Positions 52,801-61,723 of a stretch of 64,000 bases of DNA are shown here, in pieces. Made by a program: the position numbers and the translations under genes. The DNA is from CAVPWP01 sp050789285 (GTDB lineage Bacteria; Pseudomonadota; Alphaproteobacteria; Rhodobacterales; Rhodobacteraceae), in contig NZ_JBOUVX010000001.1 in assembly GCF_050789285.1 (NCBI RefSeq), forward strand, positions 1 through 64,000, written 5' to 3'. How positions within the stretch are numbered: the stretch's first letter is position 1; every line of letters begins with the position of its first letter. Under the pieces are notes generated by a model. The model made no database searches. It worked only from the letters and a program-made list of their open reading frames with translations, and was not told the origin of the DNA.

Positions 52801-52963
52801 GTTCTGGGGGCCGATGGCCTTCGCGATCATGGGCGGCCTGATGGTGGCCACGGTCCTGACCCTGATCGTGCTGCCGGTGCTGTACGTGATCTTCTTCAGC
52901 GGAAACGCCGGCGCGGCCGCGCCGGAGGACGCGGAACAGGATGGTCTGGCGCGCGATGGCTGA
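49877..52963 (+). CDS. RND family efflux pump permease
   Basis: 1028-residue inner-membrane proton-driven pump, the normal length. It has an N-terminal membrane helix, two large periplasmic loops and two groups of membrane helices. The proton-relay acidic pair is in LLVDDAMTTTDA (about residue 400). MIGPNLSEWAT at the start overlaps the adaptor stop (ATGA). It belongs to the branch of multidrug pumps related to AcrB, but substrates cannot be predicted. A following MFS gene overlaps its end. Confidence 0.92.
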   Translation: MIGPNLSEWATRSRALTIYLMLVAVFAGAMSFVSLGRDEDPSFTIKTMLVTAVWPGATIEETQRQLTDRLERRLEETTGLDAVRSITRPGIVTVYVDLEGTFPPERVPEVWQEVRNNIGDIRHTLPQGVLGPFFNDNFGDVFGIVYGFTADGFTDRELRDYVDFVRTRLMAEVDGIGKVEFIGVQDEAIFIEFQADRVAAMGLDYGQVFAAIAAQNVVRPSGTINSGTENLILRVTGAFETENDILEVSLIADGRAIRLGDIATVRRGFVDPPQPLLHVNGERAMAIAISMREGGDILELGADVDRAMQGIVADLPIGIEPHLISDQPSVVTTAIGDFITSLYQAIAIILVISFVTLGVRPGAVVAVAIPVTLATAFLVMEMMGIDLHRVSLGALIISLALLVDDAMTTTDAILRRLAAGDTVEAGASYAYRRLAAPMLTGTLITIAGFVPIGFAESQAGEYTISLFQVVAIALIASWIVAVVFTPIVAGVLLRPPAADASTEPGKLLRTYGRFLDLAIRARWITVAVTVAVFVVALGASQMLNRQFFPPSDRNELIIDFQLPRSSSIFASETAIAKVETYLAASEDVDFWTSYIGRNVIRFYLPLAIRPPSDNHSQIVVMAKDIDARLRLEETLDAFLVETFPEAVVRVSPLEMGPPIGWPVQYRLSGPDLEVLRAQALRLAEVVASHPGARRVHFDWIEPARQLVIDINQDQARRLGLTSSQLSSVLNTAISGSTVTQLRDDIYLVNVIARAQAEDRVSLDGLATLQVPVPGGRTVALSSFATFEFTQEQPLIWRRDRVPTLTVLADVAPGLLPEAVVAALEDDIAALNDTLPFNYRIEVGGTVETSAESQAAVFAVVPLMVFLMVTLLMVQLKNFRKVGIVLILLPLGLIGVVGALLLFGRPLGFVAILGILALLGMIAKNAVILITQIDDERRAGRDVREAAVSASMNRLRPLMLTALSTVLGLLPIAPTLFWGPMAFAIMGGLMVATVLTLIVLPVLYVIFFSGNAGAAAPEDAEQDGLARDG

Positions 52964-54236
52964 CAGCGGCCATCCGCCCCGGCCCGAGGACGCGCCCCTC
53001 GCCTGGACGGGAACCGCCGACAAGGCCAGCTACTACTGGCTGTTCGTGGCCTATGTCCTTGCACTTCTCGCGACCGGGGTGGCGACGGTGGCGCTGGCGC
53101 TTCTGGCGTATGACCTGGCGGGCGAGGAGTCGGGGACCGTTCTGGGCACCGCGCTGTCGCTCAAGATGCTGGCCTATATCGGCGCGGCCCCCTTCGTCGC
53201 CGTCCTGATCCGCCACGTGCCGCGCAAGCTGCTTCTGATCGTGCTCGATCTCTTGCGCGCGGGAAGCCTTCTGGTTCTGCCCTTCGTGACCGCCACCTGG
53301 CAGGTCTTCGCGCTGGTCTTCGTCTTCGCGCTGGCCTCGGCCATCTTCACCCTCGTCTATCAGACCGTGGTGCCCTACCTGCTGGCCAATCAGGACGACT
53401 ATACCCGGTCGCTGGCGCGGTCGCGGATCGCAAGCGAGCTTGAAGCCTCGGTCAGCCCGCTTCTGGCGGCGGGCCTGCTGCTGGCCTTCGCCTCGCGGGG
53501 GGTCTTCGTCGTCGCGGCCGTGGCGTTCCTGCTGTCGGCCTGGCTGATCGCGCGGATGCGCATTCCGCAGGCCCGTGGAGGCCGCACCGAGCGGCTGATG
53601 TCGGGCTTCCTGCGCGGGCCGCGCCTGTTTCTGGCGACCTCGGACCTGCGCGGGCTCATCGCGCTCGATGTCGCCGTGGCCTGCGCGACCGCGATGGTGA
53701 CGGTGAACACCGTGGTGATCGTCCAGGGCCTGTTCGAGCTTGACCGCCAGGCCAGCGCGATCGCCTTCGCCGTCTTCGGCTTCGGCTCGATCCTGGGCGC
53801 CATCGCGCTGACGCCGGCGCTGCGCGCCGTGCCGGACCGGGCGGTCATGCTGGTCGGGGCAGCGCTGCTGTCAGTCGGCCTTCTGGCGGGCACGGTGATC
53901 GCGACCCTGCAGGGCCTGCTGGTCGTCTGGTTCGTGATCGGGCTGGGCACGTCGCTGGCGCTGACGCCCGCGACCTACCTGATCCGCCGCATCGGCAGCC
54001 CCGGCGATCTGCAGTATCTTTTCGCTGCCCAGTTGTCGCTGGCAAGCGCCTGCCTGCTCGTCGCCTATTCGGCGGCGGGCTGGCTGGGCGCATCGCTGGG
54101 GTTGACCGCCACCTTCGCCCTCTTCGGCCTTGTCGCCGCCGCGGCCTCGGTCGTCGCGAGCCGGCTTTGGCCGACGGGCGGCAGGCCTACTTCTGACCCG
54201 GCAAGACAACCTCGGCAACGCCCGTCACCGCGTTGA
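52941..54236 (+). CDS. MFS transporter
   Basis: 431-residue major-facilitator protein with about 12 hydrophobic segments, beginning near residue 33. Residues VLIRHVPRKLLLIVLDLLRAG fit the loop and second helix of enterobactin-exporter-like members (quoted in part: RHVPRKLLLIV). The start is ambiguous: ATG 52941 lies inside the RND gene, ATG 52956 is an alternative. Overlap with the RND pump gene suggests co-expression as a second efflux route. The 3' end overlaps the converging hydrolase gene by 50 bases. Confidence 0.83.
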   Translation: MVWRAMADSGHPPRPEDAPLAWTGTADKASYYWLFVAYVLALLATGVATVALALLAYDLAGEESGTVLGTALSLKMLAYIGAAPFVAVLIRHVPRKLLLIVLDLLRAGSLLVLPFVTATWQVFALVFVFALASAIFTLVYQTVVPYLLANQDDYTRSLARSRIASELEASVSPLLAAGLLLAFASRGVFVVAAVAFLLSAWLIARMRIPQARGGRTERLMSGFLRGPRLFLATSDLRGLIALDVAVACATAMVTVNTVVIVQGLFELDRQASAIAFAVFGFGSILGAIALTPALRAVPDRAVMLVGAALLSVGLLAGTVIATLQGLLVVWFVIGLGTSLALTPATYLIRRIGSPGDLQYLFAAQLSLASACLLVAYSAAGWLGASLGLTATFALFGLVAAAASVVASRLWPTGGRPTSDPARQPRQRPSPR

Positions 54237-55302
54237 CCGTCGCCTCAAGGACGTTCGCCGGGCGTTCCTGGTCGCGCAGCATGGTCGTGCCGAAGCGGTC
54301 GAGCCCGCTGATGAAGGCGATCATCGCGGGCGAGGTGGCGACCGCGAAGTGGTTGAGCGGATCGCCCGACCCCTGCACGTTGCTGACGTCGATGACAAGC
54401 ACGCCGGGAAGGTCGGCGATCACATCGGTGTTCTGGATCGACCCCAGGCGTCCGCCGGCCTGCCCGCGCAGCAGGGCCGAGGCCCGCAGCGCCCGGTCGC
54501 GCCCCGAAACCGAGATGTAGATCGGAAGCTCGCGCGGCGCCAGCGCAAGGACATCGGCCCGGAACAGATCGGGATCGATATCGGGCGCGATAAGGACCAC
54601 GGCCTGCACCTTGTCCAGCGCCCGCCCGGTGCCACGGATCTGCATCTGGCGCAGCGCCTCCATGACGACGATCGTGCCCATCGAGTGGCCGGCGACGACG
54701 ATCCGCTCGGCGTTGCTGCGCGCCAGAAGTTCCAGCGTTTCTTCCAGGCCGTCGCGCGCGAACAGCGCGCTTTCCCGGTCAAAGCCATAAGACCGGACGC
54801 TGCCCGCCGACGGCCAGGCGTAGGAGACCGAGATCCCGGGCGACCGGAAATCATGCGCCATCTGCGCGTGGCGATAGATGCCCTCGGCGAAGTTGGAGTT
54901 GAACCCGTGGACGAAAAGCGTGATCTCGCGGTCGCCGCGCGGGCGCTCGGCGAGCCGGGCGTTGACCGCGCGCAGGAATGCCGTCTCGTCGGCGAACTTC
55001 CGGGTCGCGACGGTCAGGAAGTCGGTCTTCGGATCCACCCGTGACGTGCTTGGGAAGGTCACGGTTCCCAAGGTCCGCTCGGGCGGGATCGAGACGGCGA
55101 CCGATGCCCAGCGCACGCTGTCCGCGCGCGCGCGCGCCGCGATCGTCGCATCGTCCGTGGCGCCGCGTGAGGTTGCGACGAGGATCTCGACGACGGTGCC
55201 CGTCCGGGCCGCCTCGGGAAGCACCGTGAGCGAGCCGCGGGGCGCGCAGCCGGGAAGCACAAGGCAGACGGCGAAAACCGCGAACAGGATGTTCCGCATC
55301 AT
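54187..55302 (-). CDS. lipoprotein alpha/beta hydrolase (DUF900-type)
   Basis: 371-residue envelope hydrolase. The N-terminal lipoprotein signal ends in LVLPGC with Cys19. The hydrolase core has FVHGFNSNFAEG and the nucleophile elbow GHSMGT, matching the DUF900 family of serine hydrolases. The substrate is unknown. Two ATGs in a row (55302, 55299) are both possible starts. The 3' end overlaps the converging MFS gene by 50 bases. Confidence 0.87.
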   Translation of the reverse strand: MMRNILFAVFAVCLVLPGCAPRGSLTVLPEAARTGTVVEILVATSRGATDDATIAARARADSVRWASVAVSIPPERTLGTVTFPSTSRVDPKTDFLTVATRKFADETAFLRAVNARLAERPRGDREITLFVHGFNSNFAEGIYRHAQMAHDFRSPGISVSYAWPSAGSVRSYGFDRESALFARDGLEETLELLARSNAERIVVAGHSMGTIVVMEALRQMQIRGTGRALDKVQAVVLIAPDIDPDLFRADVLALAPRELPIYISVSGRDRALRASALLRGQAGGRLGSIQNTDVIADLPGVLVIDVSNVQGSGDPLNHFAVATSPAMIAFISGLDRFGTTMLRDQERPANVLEATVNAVTGVAEVVLPGQK

Positions 55303-55373
55303 GCGTTGCCCGAACTGCCCTTGCTGGCCGGCATCGTCCGCCTCGTCCCCTTGGCCCCGGAGGCCTTGTCATT

Positions 55374-55404
55374 GGGGAACGCCGCCGGAGCGACGCCGTT
55401 CCCC
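55374..55404 (-). terminator. stem-loop after the M20 peptidase gene
   Basis: GGGGAACG and CGTTCCCC are perfect 8-base arms (55374-55381, 55397-55404) with a 15-base loop, 6 bases downstream of the M20 stop on the minus strand and before the lipoprotein hydrolase gene. No T tract. Confidence 0.45.
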
Positions 55405-55410
55405 GTGTCG

Positions 55411-56787
55411 TCACAGCGCCGCGAGGATGCGCGCCCAGGAGCGGATGCCCTTGTGGAAGCTTTTCAGCTCGTACTTCTCGTTCGGGCTATGGATGCGGTC
55501 GTCGCTGAGGCCGAAGCCAGCCATCACCACGTCCATGCCCATCTTTTCCTTGATCATGGTCGTCACCGGGATCGACCCGCCGCCACCCACGAAGGCGGCG
55601 TCCTTGCCCCATTCGGCGGTGAGCGCCGCCTGCGTGTTCTGGAACGCCGGGGCCGAGGTGTCGAAGGCGACCGCCCGGCCCGCGCCATGTGCGATGAACT
55701 CGACGCGGCAGTCCGCGGGGATGCGCGCCTTGACGAACTCGCGGAAGGCGGCGCGCACCTTGTGGGGGTCTTGGTCGAACACCAGCCGGAACGAGATCTT
55801 GGCCGAGGCCATGGCCGGGATCACGGTCTTGAAGCCCGCGCCCTGGTAGCCGCCGCCCATCCCGTTGACCTCGCAGGTCGGGCGCGACCACACCATCTCG
55901 AGCGCCGAGCGCCCCTTTTCGCCCGCCGGGACCGACAGGCCGATCTCGCCCAGGAACTCCTTTTCCGAGAAGTCGAGCTTGGCCCAGCTTTCGCGCAGCG
56001 CCTCGGGCAGTTCGGGAACGCCGTCGTAGAAGCCCGGGACGGTGATCCGCCCGTCCGCGTCGCGCAGGTCGGCAAGGATGCGGGCGAGGACGTGGTTGGG
56101 GTTCGCGGCGGCCGAGCCGTAGAAGCCCGAATGCAGGTCCCGGTCCGAGGCGTGGATGATGATCTCTTCGCCGCAAAGCCCGCGCAGCGTGGTGGTGATC
56201 GCCGGCGTGTTCTTGTCCCACATGTTGGTGTCGCAGATCAGCGCCACGTCGGCCCGCAACTCGTCGGCGTTCGCGTCGAGGAACGGCGGAAGGTTGACGC
56301 CGCCCGATTCCTCTTCGCCTTCCAGAAGGATCGTGACCGGGATCGGCAGCTTGCCCGTCACCGCCTTCCAGGCGCGGCAGGCCTCGACAAAGGTCATGAG
56401 TTGCCCCTTGTCGTCGGCGGCGCCGCGGGCGACGATGTATTTCGATCCGTCGGGCCGTGTCTCGATCGAGGGCGCGAAGGGATCGTGGTCCCACAGCTCG
56501 AGCGGGTCGACCGGCTGCACGTCGTAGTGCCCGTAGAACAGGACCGAGGTGCCGCTGGCCGCGCGGTCGTGTCCCACCACCATCGGATGGCCGGCCGTGT
56601 CGCGCACCTGCGCGTCGAAACCGATCGACGCAAGGTCCCTGGCGTGCCATTCCGCACAGGCGCGGGTTTCGCCGGCATAGGCCGGATCGGTCGAGATCGA
56701 CTTCATCCGAAGCGTCTCGAACAGGCGGGTCACCGCGTTGTCGAGGTCGGCGTCGATATGGGCGAGAACGGACTCGAGGTCATTCAT
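55411..56787 (-). CDS. M20 family metallopeptidase (dipeptidase-like)
   Basis: 458-residue cytoplasmic zinc peptidase. Metal ligands appear in LFYGHYDVQP, GAADDKGQ, LEGEEESGG, ICDTNMW and the final HSPNE. The size and motif order match carnosinase/dipeptidase-type M20 enzymes. ATG 56787 is used because GAGGAGGAG lies 8 bases upstream; a TTG at 56793 is the only longer option. It is downstream of two SLC13 permeases in the same direction (107-base gap), so it may hydrolyse what they import, which is inference. Confidence 0.9.
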   Translation of the reverse strand: MNDLESVLAHIDADLDNAVTRLFETLRMKSISTDPAYAGETRACAEWHARDLASIGFDAQVRDTAGHPMVVGHDRAASGTSVLFYGHYDVQPVDPLELWDHDPFAPSIETRPDGSKYIVARGAADDKGQLMTFVEACRAWKAVTGKLPIPVTILLEGEEESGGVNLPPFLDANADELRADVALICDTNMWDKNTPAITTTLRGLCGEEIIIHASDRDLHSGFYGSAAANPNHVLARILADLRDADGRITVPGFYDGVPELPEALRESWAKLDFSEKEFLGEIGLSVPAGEKGRSALEMVWSRPTCEVNGMGGGYQGAGFKTVIPAMASAKISFRLVFDQDPHKVRAAFREFVKARIPADCRVEFIAHGAGRAVAFDTSAPAFQNTQAALTAEWGKDAAFVGGGGSIPVTTMIKEKMGMDVVMAGFGLSDDRIHSPNEKYELKSFHKGIRSWARILAAL

Positions 56788-56894
56788 TTCCAATACTCCT
56801 CCTCAGGAAAAGGTGGTGGCGTCGAACGGGACCGCTTGCACCCAAGGGCGAAGGGCAGGCGGCGGGCAGGTGGCAGGCAGCGCCAAGGCGGTCA

Positions 56895-58691
56895 TCAGAA
56901 GCCCCAGATCAGCGGCACAAGAAAGACGGCGACCACGAAATACCACGCGGTCAGGGGCAGCCCAAGCGGCCAGTAGTCGGCAAAACGGTAGCCGGCGGGG
57001 CCCATCACCATGGTGTTCGACGTGGTCGAGACAGGTGTCAGGAACGACGCCGAGGTCGCCACGCTCAGCGCCATCAGCGCGGGCATGGGCGACACCTCGA
57101 AGGCCGCCGCCGACAGGATCGTGATCGGCAGCAGGATCATGGTCGTCGCCGTGTTCGACACCACGACCCCCATGACGACCGCAAGAAGGAAGATCATGGC
57201 GAGTAGCAGGCGCGGAGAGCCTGCGCCGATCGTTTCGACCACGCTGTCGGCGACAAGCTGCGCCGCTCCGGTCGCGACCAGCGCGGTGGACAGCGGAAAC
57301 ATCGCCGCGATCAGGATCACTGTCGTCCAGTTGATCGAGCGGAAGGCTTCGTCGACGCCGATCAGCCGCAGAACGAGCATGGCGCCGGCCGCAAGCACCG
57401 TCGCGACTGACGGGGCCACGACCCCAGACGCGATCGCCACGACCATGGCCGCGACGATCAGAAGCACGGATTTCGCGCCGTTGCCCAGCGGCACAAGCTG
57501 CCGGCGAAGGGCGTCGGGTCTGTCCACGATCAGGACGCCGGCCCGGGATTCGTGCCGCCGCAACGCGGACCATGTTCCCTGGACCAGCACGTGATCCCCG
57601 GATTCCAGCGTGACCTCGCCCACAAGGTCCTCGCCCCGGCGCTGCACCGCCATGATCACAAGATCGCCGGTCGCGTTGACCATGCCGGGAAAGACGCGGA
57701 TGCCGATGAACGGCGATCGCTGCGGGATCACGGCCTCGGCCACGCCCGCCATCCGGTTGATGAGCTTTCCGGCCGCTTCGTCTCCGGTCATCGCGCGGGT
57801 CGTCAGCCCGTGGGCCGCGGCGAAGGCATCGGCGGCCTCGGCCGTGCCGCGAACCACGATGCGATCGCCGTCGCGCAGCAGCCCCAGAAGACGTGGCGTG
57901 CCCGCGGGGTCGCTGACCGTGACAAGGCGCAGCGCGTCGTCAAGCGGCAGTGCGTCGACCGGGGTTCCAAGAAGGGGCGAGGTGGGCGTCAGGACAAGCA
58001 CGAAGACATCGCCGGTCAGCCGGTACTGTTCGACCAGCGTCTCGGCATGCCGGCTGAGATCGCGCGGCAGGCTTGGGGCCTCGCGCTCGGGGACAAGGCG
58101 CTTGCCCAGCAGCAGCACGATCGCGATGGTGCCGATCAGAAGGGGCACGCCGACAAGCGCGAACTCGAAGAACCCGATGGCGCGCGGGCCGTAATCGCCC
58201 GCGGCATCGGCGATCAGCACGTTCTTCGGCGCCCCTGTCAGCGCCAGATGCGCCCCGGCGCCCGAGGCAAAGGCCATCGGCATGAGGAAGCGCGCAGGCT
58301 GCGCGCCCAGCCGCACGACCATCAGCATGACCACGGGCAACAGGGCGCCGATCGCGCCGCTGGCATTGATCAGCGGGCAGAGCACCGCGACCGCCACCAT
58401 TCCGATCACCAGAAGCCGGTCGGCGTCGCCGGACACGATCCGTTCGAAGACCTGGCCAAGCCAGGCTGTCACGCCGGTCGCCTCGAGCCCGGCCGTGACG
58501 ATGAAAAGCGATGCCACGAACATCACCACCGGATCGCCGAATCCCCGAAAGACCTCGTTCAGCGTCAGGATGCCGGTGGCGTAAAGCGCAAGCGCGCTGC
58601 CCATGGCCACGACCACCAGCGGCAGCCGGTTCCAGACGAACAGGGCGATCGTGGCCAGCACGATCAGGAAGAGCAAGCCGATCTCGCTCAT
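56895..58691 (-). CDS. SLC13 family permease with TrkA-C domains (copy 1)
   Basis: 598-residue membrane carrier for anions such as dicarboxylates, sulfate or similar. Groups of hydrophobic helices at both ends flank two cytoplasmic RCK/TrkA-C domains at about residues 205-370. The C-terminus FVVAVFLVPLIWGF is nearly identical to that of the neighbour at 58717, so the two arose by tandem duplication. ATG 58691. Substrate not readable from sequence. Confidence 0.88.
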   Translation of the reverse strand: MSEIGLLFLIVLATIALFVWNRLPLVVVAMGSALALYATGILTLNEVFRGFGDPVVMFVASLFIVTAGLEATGVTAWLGQVFERIVSGDADRLLVIGMVAVAVLCPLINASGAIGALLPVVMLMVVRLGAQPARFLMPMAFASGAGAHLALTGAPKNVLIADAAGDYGPRAIGFFEFALVGVPLLIGTIAIVLLLGKRLVPEREAPSLPRDLSRHAETLVEQYRLTGDVFVLVLTPTSPLLGTPVDALPLDDALRLVTVSDPAGTPRLLGLLRDGDRIVVRGTAEAADAFAAAHGLTTRAMTGDEAAGKLINRMAGVAEAVIPQRSPFIGIRVFPGMVNATGDLVIMAVQRRGEDLVGEVTLESGDHVLVQGTWSALRRHESRAGVLIVDRPDALRRQLVPLGNGAKSVLLIVAAMVVAIASGVVAPSVATVLAAGAMLVLRLIGVDEAFRSINWTTVILIAAMFPLSTALVATGAAQLVADSVVETIGAGSPRLLLAMIFLLAVVMGVVVSNTATTMILLPITILSAAAFEVSPMPALMALSVATSASFLTPVSTTSNTMVMGPAGYRFADYWPLGLPLTAWYFVVAVFLVPLIWGF

Positions 58692-58716
58692 CCGCGCATG
58701 CCCTGCGCGGCGGTCA

Positions 58717-60555
58717 TCAGAAACCCCAGATCAGCGGCACCACGAAGACGGCCACCACGAAGAACCACAGCATGAAGGGCAGGCCGAACTTCCAGTAGTC
58801 GGTGAACTTGTAGTTGCCCGGCTCCATCACCATCAGGTTCGTGGGCGTTGCCACAGGCGTGAGGAAGGCCGCCGCCGCGGCCACGCCCACGGCCATCAGC
58901 ACGGGCTCGGGTGAAATGCCCATCTGCGTTGCCGTGACGACCGAGATCGGGATGATGATCAGCGCGGTGGCCGTGTTCGAGATGACCTGGCCCAGAACCG
59001 CCGTGAGCACGAAGAGACCAGCCAGAAGCACGCGCGGACCCGCGTCGCCGACAAGGCCGACCAGCCCCTCGGCCAGAAGCTGCGCGGCCCCGGTTTCCTG
59101 GATCGCGACCGACAGCGGCATCATCGCGCCCACTAGGATCACGGTCGTCCAGTTGATCGCGCGATAGACCTGTTCGACGTTCAGGATGCCGCTGACAAGG
59201 AAGGCACCTGCGGCCAGAAGCCCGGCCACAGCCGCCGGAACAAGGCCGGTCGCCAGAAGCAGGACCATGCCGGCAAGGATCACCAGGGTCGTCTGTGCGC
59301 CGGGTCCCATCGGCAGCGCCTGCCGTCGCACAAGCTCGGGCGAATCGACGACCAGCACTTCGGCCGGTTCCAGTCGGGTCTCCATCGCTTCCCAGGTGCC
59401 CTGCAGAAGCAGCGTGTCGCCAGCGGCCAGCGGCTCGCCCGTGGTCAGGTCCTTGCCTTGTCGCTGGATCGCAAGAACGATCAGGTCGCCGCTGGGCGTG
59501 ACCATGCCCGGGAAGAACCGTTCGCCCACCAGCGGCGAGCGCGGCTTGATCACCACCTCGGCCAGCCCCGAGTTGCGGTTGAAAAGCCGGTTGGCGGCCC
59601 CCTGCGGATCGACCTCGTCGATGATGGTGAGCCCAAGTTCCTGAGCGAACTCGCCAACCGCCACTGTGTCGCCCCGCACGACGACGATGTCGCCGGCCAC
59701 GAGCCGGTCGCGCCGCATCTCGAGCCCCTCGGCGGCTGCGGCCTTGAGCCCGACCTCGCTTGCGGCCGTGCGGACGGACACAAGCGCGAGCCCCGGGCGG
59801 GACGACAGATCAATGGCGTTCCGGTCGGTGCCGACGAGGGGCGAATCCTCGCGGATGCGGAGCCACTGCACGTCGGACGTCAGCTTGTACTGTTCGACCA
59901 GAGTATGCGCGTGCCGGCTCAGGTCGCTTGGCAGCGTCTTGCTGACCCGAGCGGGCAAGAGCTTCTCGCCCAGCACGACCGAGATCAGCACGCCGCCGAT
60001 GACCAGCGGGACACCGACAAGGCCGAACTCGAAATAGCTGAAGTTGCGGCTGGTCGCGTCAGAGAGCGCCTCGGAAATCAGGACGTTGACCGGCGTGCCG
60101 GTCAGCAGCAGCATCGACCCGCAGTGCGCGCCGAACACCAGCGGCATCAGCAGGCGCCCCGGCGCGCGGTTCAGCCGAACCGCCAGCACCACGACCACCG
60201 GCAGAAGAGCCGCCACGGCGCCGTTCACGCTGATCAGCGCGCTAAGAACGGCCACCGCAAGCGTCATGAACACGATCAGCCGGGTCCGGCTGTCGCCGGC
60301 CTTGTCGATCAGGGCCTGTCCCACCCAGGCGGTGACGCCCGACCGCTCCATCCCGGCGCTTATGACGAAAAGCGACGCCACGAAGATGGTGGCCGGATCG
60401 CCGAACCCGGCAAGGCTTTGCTGGATGGTCAGGATGCCCGTCGCCCAAAGCGCCAGCGCGCAACCCACGCAGACCACGATGACCGGAAGCCGGTCCCACA
60501 TGAAAAGGACGATGACGCCTGCGACGATTGCAAAAACGATCCAGATTTCGGTCAC
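58717..60555 (-). CDS. SLC13 family permease with TrkA-C domains (copy 2)
   Basis: 612-residue paralogue with the same plan: N-terminal helices, two TrkA-C domains (about 210-380), C-terminal helices ending in FVVAVFVVPLIWGF. The start is GTG at 60555, with AAAGG upstream. It is 25 bases before copy 1 and probably its operon leader. The 241-base divergent region to the arginase gene should hold its promoter. Confidence 0.88.
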   Translation of the reverse strand: MTEIWIVFAIVAGVIVLFMWDRLPVIVVCVGCALALWATGILTIQQSLAGFGDPATIFVASLFVISAGMERSGVTAWVGQALIDKAGDSRTRLIVFMTLAVAVLSALISVNGAVAALLPVVVVLAVRLNRAPGRLLMPLVFGAHCGSMLLLTGTPVNVLISEALSDATSRNFSYFEFGLVGVPLVIGGVLISVVLGEKLLPARVSKTLPSDLSRHAHTLVEQYKLTSDVQWLRIREDSPLVGTDRNAIDLSSRPGLALVSVRTAASEVGLKAAAAEGLEMRRDRLVAGDIVVVRGDTVAVGEFAQELGLTIIDEVDPQGAANRLFNRNSGLAEVVIKPRSPLVGERFFPGMVTPSGDLIVLAIQRQGKDLTTGEPLAAGDTLLLQGTWEAMETRLEPAEVLVVDSPELVRRQALPMGPGAQTTLVILAGMVLLLATGLVPAAVAGLLAAGAFLVSGILNVEQVYRAINWTTVILVGAMMPLSVAIQETGAAQLLAEGLVGLVGDAGPRVLLAGLFVLTAVLGQVISNTATALIIIPISVVTATQMGISPEPVLMAVGVAAAAAFLTPVATPTNLMVMEPGNYKFTDYWKFGLPFMLWFFVVAVFVVPLIWGF

Positions 60556-60796
60556 GGGCGCATACCTTTGGATGGTTTCAGGATCTTCGTGACAGGCCGG
60601 ACGCTATCACGCAATCCTTGTCAGGCGAATACTCCACGTTGGCGATCAACTTCGGTTGGGAGGCAGGCGCCCCGGTGTCACGGGCGGCACTTTGCGGGTC
60701 TGGTGGGCTGTGTTTGCCTTCAAAGCAGGCCGCGCTTTTCCTGCCTGTGGCATGCTAGCCTGCGAAATGGTCGCGCGAACACCTTGCGAGGAATGC
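60556..60796. promoter_or_regulatory. divergent intergenic region between SLC13 and arginase-family genes
   Basis: 241 bases between two genes transcribed away from each other, so both promoters must be here. TTGTCA at about 60619 is a possible -35 element for the plus strand, without a convincing -10. No inverted repeat of note was found. Confidence 0.35.
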
Positions 60797-61723
60797 ATGG
60801 AGCCAAGACGAATCGCCCTGCTGGGTCTGCCGGTGGACGAGGGGGCAGGTCAGCCCGGATGCCTCATGGGTCCGGATGCCTATCGGACCGCCGGCCTTGC
60901 CGGGATGATCCGGGCGCTCGGGCACGAGGTCACCGATCTTGGCCGGGTCGTTCCGGTGCCGTCCGGGACGGCCCTGTCGGGGGACGCAAGGCGCGCCGCC
61001 GTGATGGACTGGGTCCGGGCGATCTTGCCTGCCGCGCAGGACGCGGCCGCGGGATGGGATATCCCGGTCTTTCTGGGCGGCGATCACAGCCTGACGGCCG
61101 GCACGCTGCCGGGTGTCGCGGCCCATGCGGCGCGGCTTGGCCGCCCGCAATTCGTACTCTGGCTCGACGCGCATTCCGATGTCCATACCCTCGACACAAG
61201 CGAAACCGGCAACCTCCATGGCACGCCCCTTGCCTATGCGCTTGGCCTTCCGGGCTGCGAGGCCTATCCACCGTTGCCCGCCCGGATCGAGCCCGGGCAC
61301 GTCTGCATGATGGGCCTGCGCTCGGTCGATCCGGCCGAGCGGCGCCATATCGCGGAACTGGGGCTTGATGCCCACGACATGCGCAGCATCGACAAAACCG
61401 GCGTCACGAAACCGCTTCTGGCCTTTCTCGACCGGGTGAGGCAGGCCAAGGGACGGCTTCACGTCAGTTTCGACGTCGATTTCCTTGACCCCGCCATCGC
61501 GCCGGCGGTGGGAACCACGGTTCCTGGCGGCGCGACCTTCCGTGAGGCGCACCTGATCATGGAGCTTCTGCACGACAGCGGTCTTGTCACCTCGGTCGAC
61601 CTTGTCGAACTCAACCCCTTTCTCGACCACGCCGGGCAGACCACGCGGCTGATGTCGGACCTCTGCGCCTCGCTTCTTGGCCGCAGCGTCCTTGATCGGC
61701 CGACGCGCATGTTCCGCGCCTGA
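60797..61723 (+). CDS. arginase/agmatinase family ureohydrolase
   Basis: 308-residue binuclear manganese hydrolase that releases urea from arginine or a related guanidino compound. Metal-binding motifs GGDHSLTAG, WLDAHSDVHT and SFDVDFLDP are complete. The GNLHGTPLAYALG loop next to the active site and the overall length favour arginase over agmatinase. ATG 60797 has GAGGA upstream; the open frame extends further upstream without similarity. It is followed at some distance by the second BKACE gene. Confidence 0.9.
   Translation: MEPRRIALLGLPVDEGAGQPGCLMGPDAYRTAGLAGMIRALGHEVTDLGRVVPVPSGTALSGDARRAAVMDWVRAILPAAQDAAAGWDIPVFLGGDHSLTAGTLPGVAAHAARLGRPQFVLWLDAHSDVHTLDTSETGNLHGTPLAYALGLPGCEAYPPLPARIEPGHVCMMGLRSVDPAERRHIAELGLDAHDMRSIDKTGVTKPLLAFLDRVRQAKGRLHVSFDVDFLDPAIAPAVGTTVPGGATFREAHLIMELLHDSGLVTSVDLVELNPFLDHAGQTTRLMSDLCASLLGRSVLDRPTRMFRA

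Noticed and set aside
49241..53023. 1260-codon open frame on the minus strand
   Set aside because: It lies antisense to the RND pump and adaptor genes. Its translation is rich in Arg, His, Asp and Gly without domain motifs, as expected from the reverse frame of GC-rich coding DNA.
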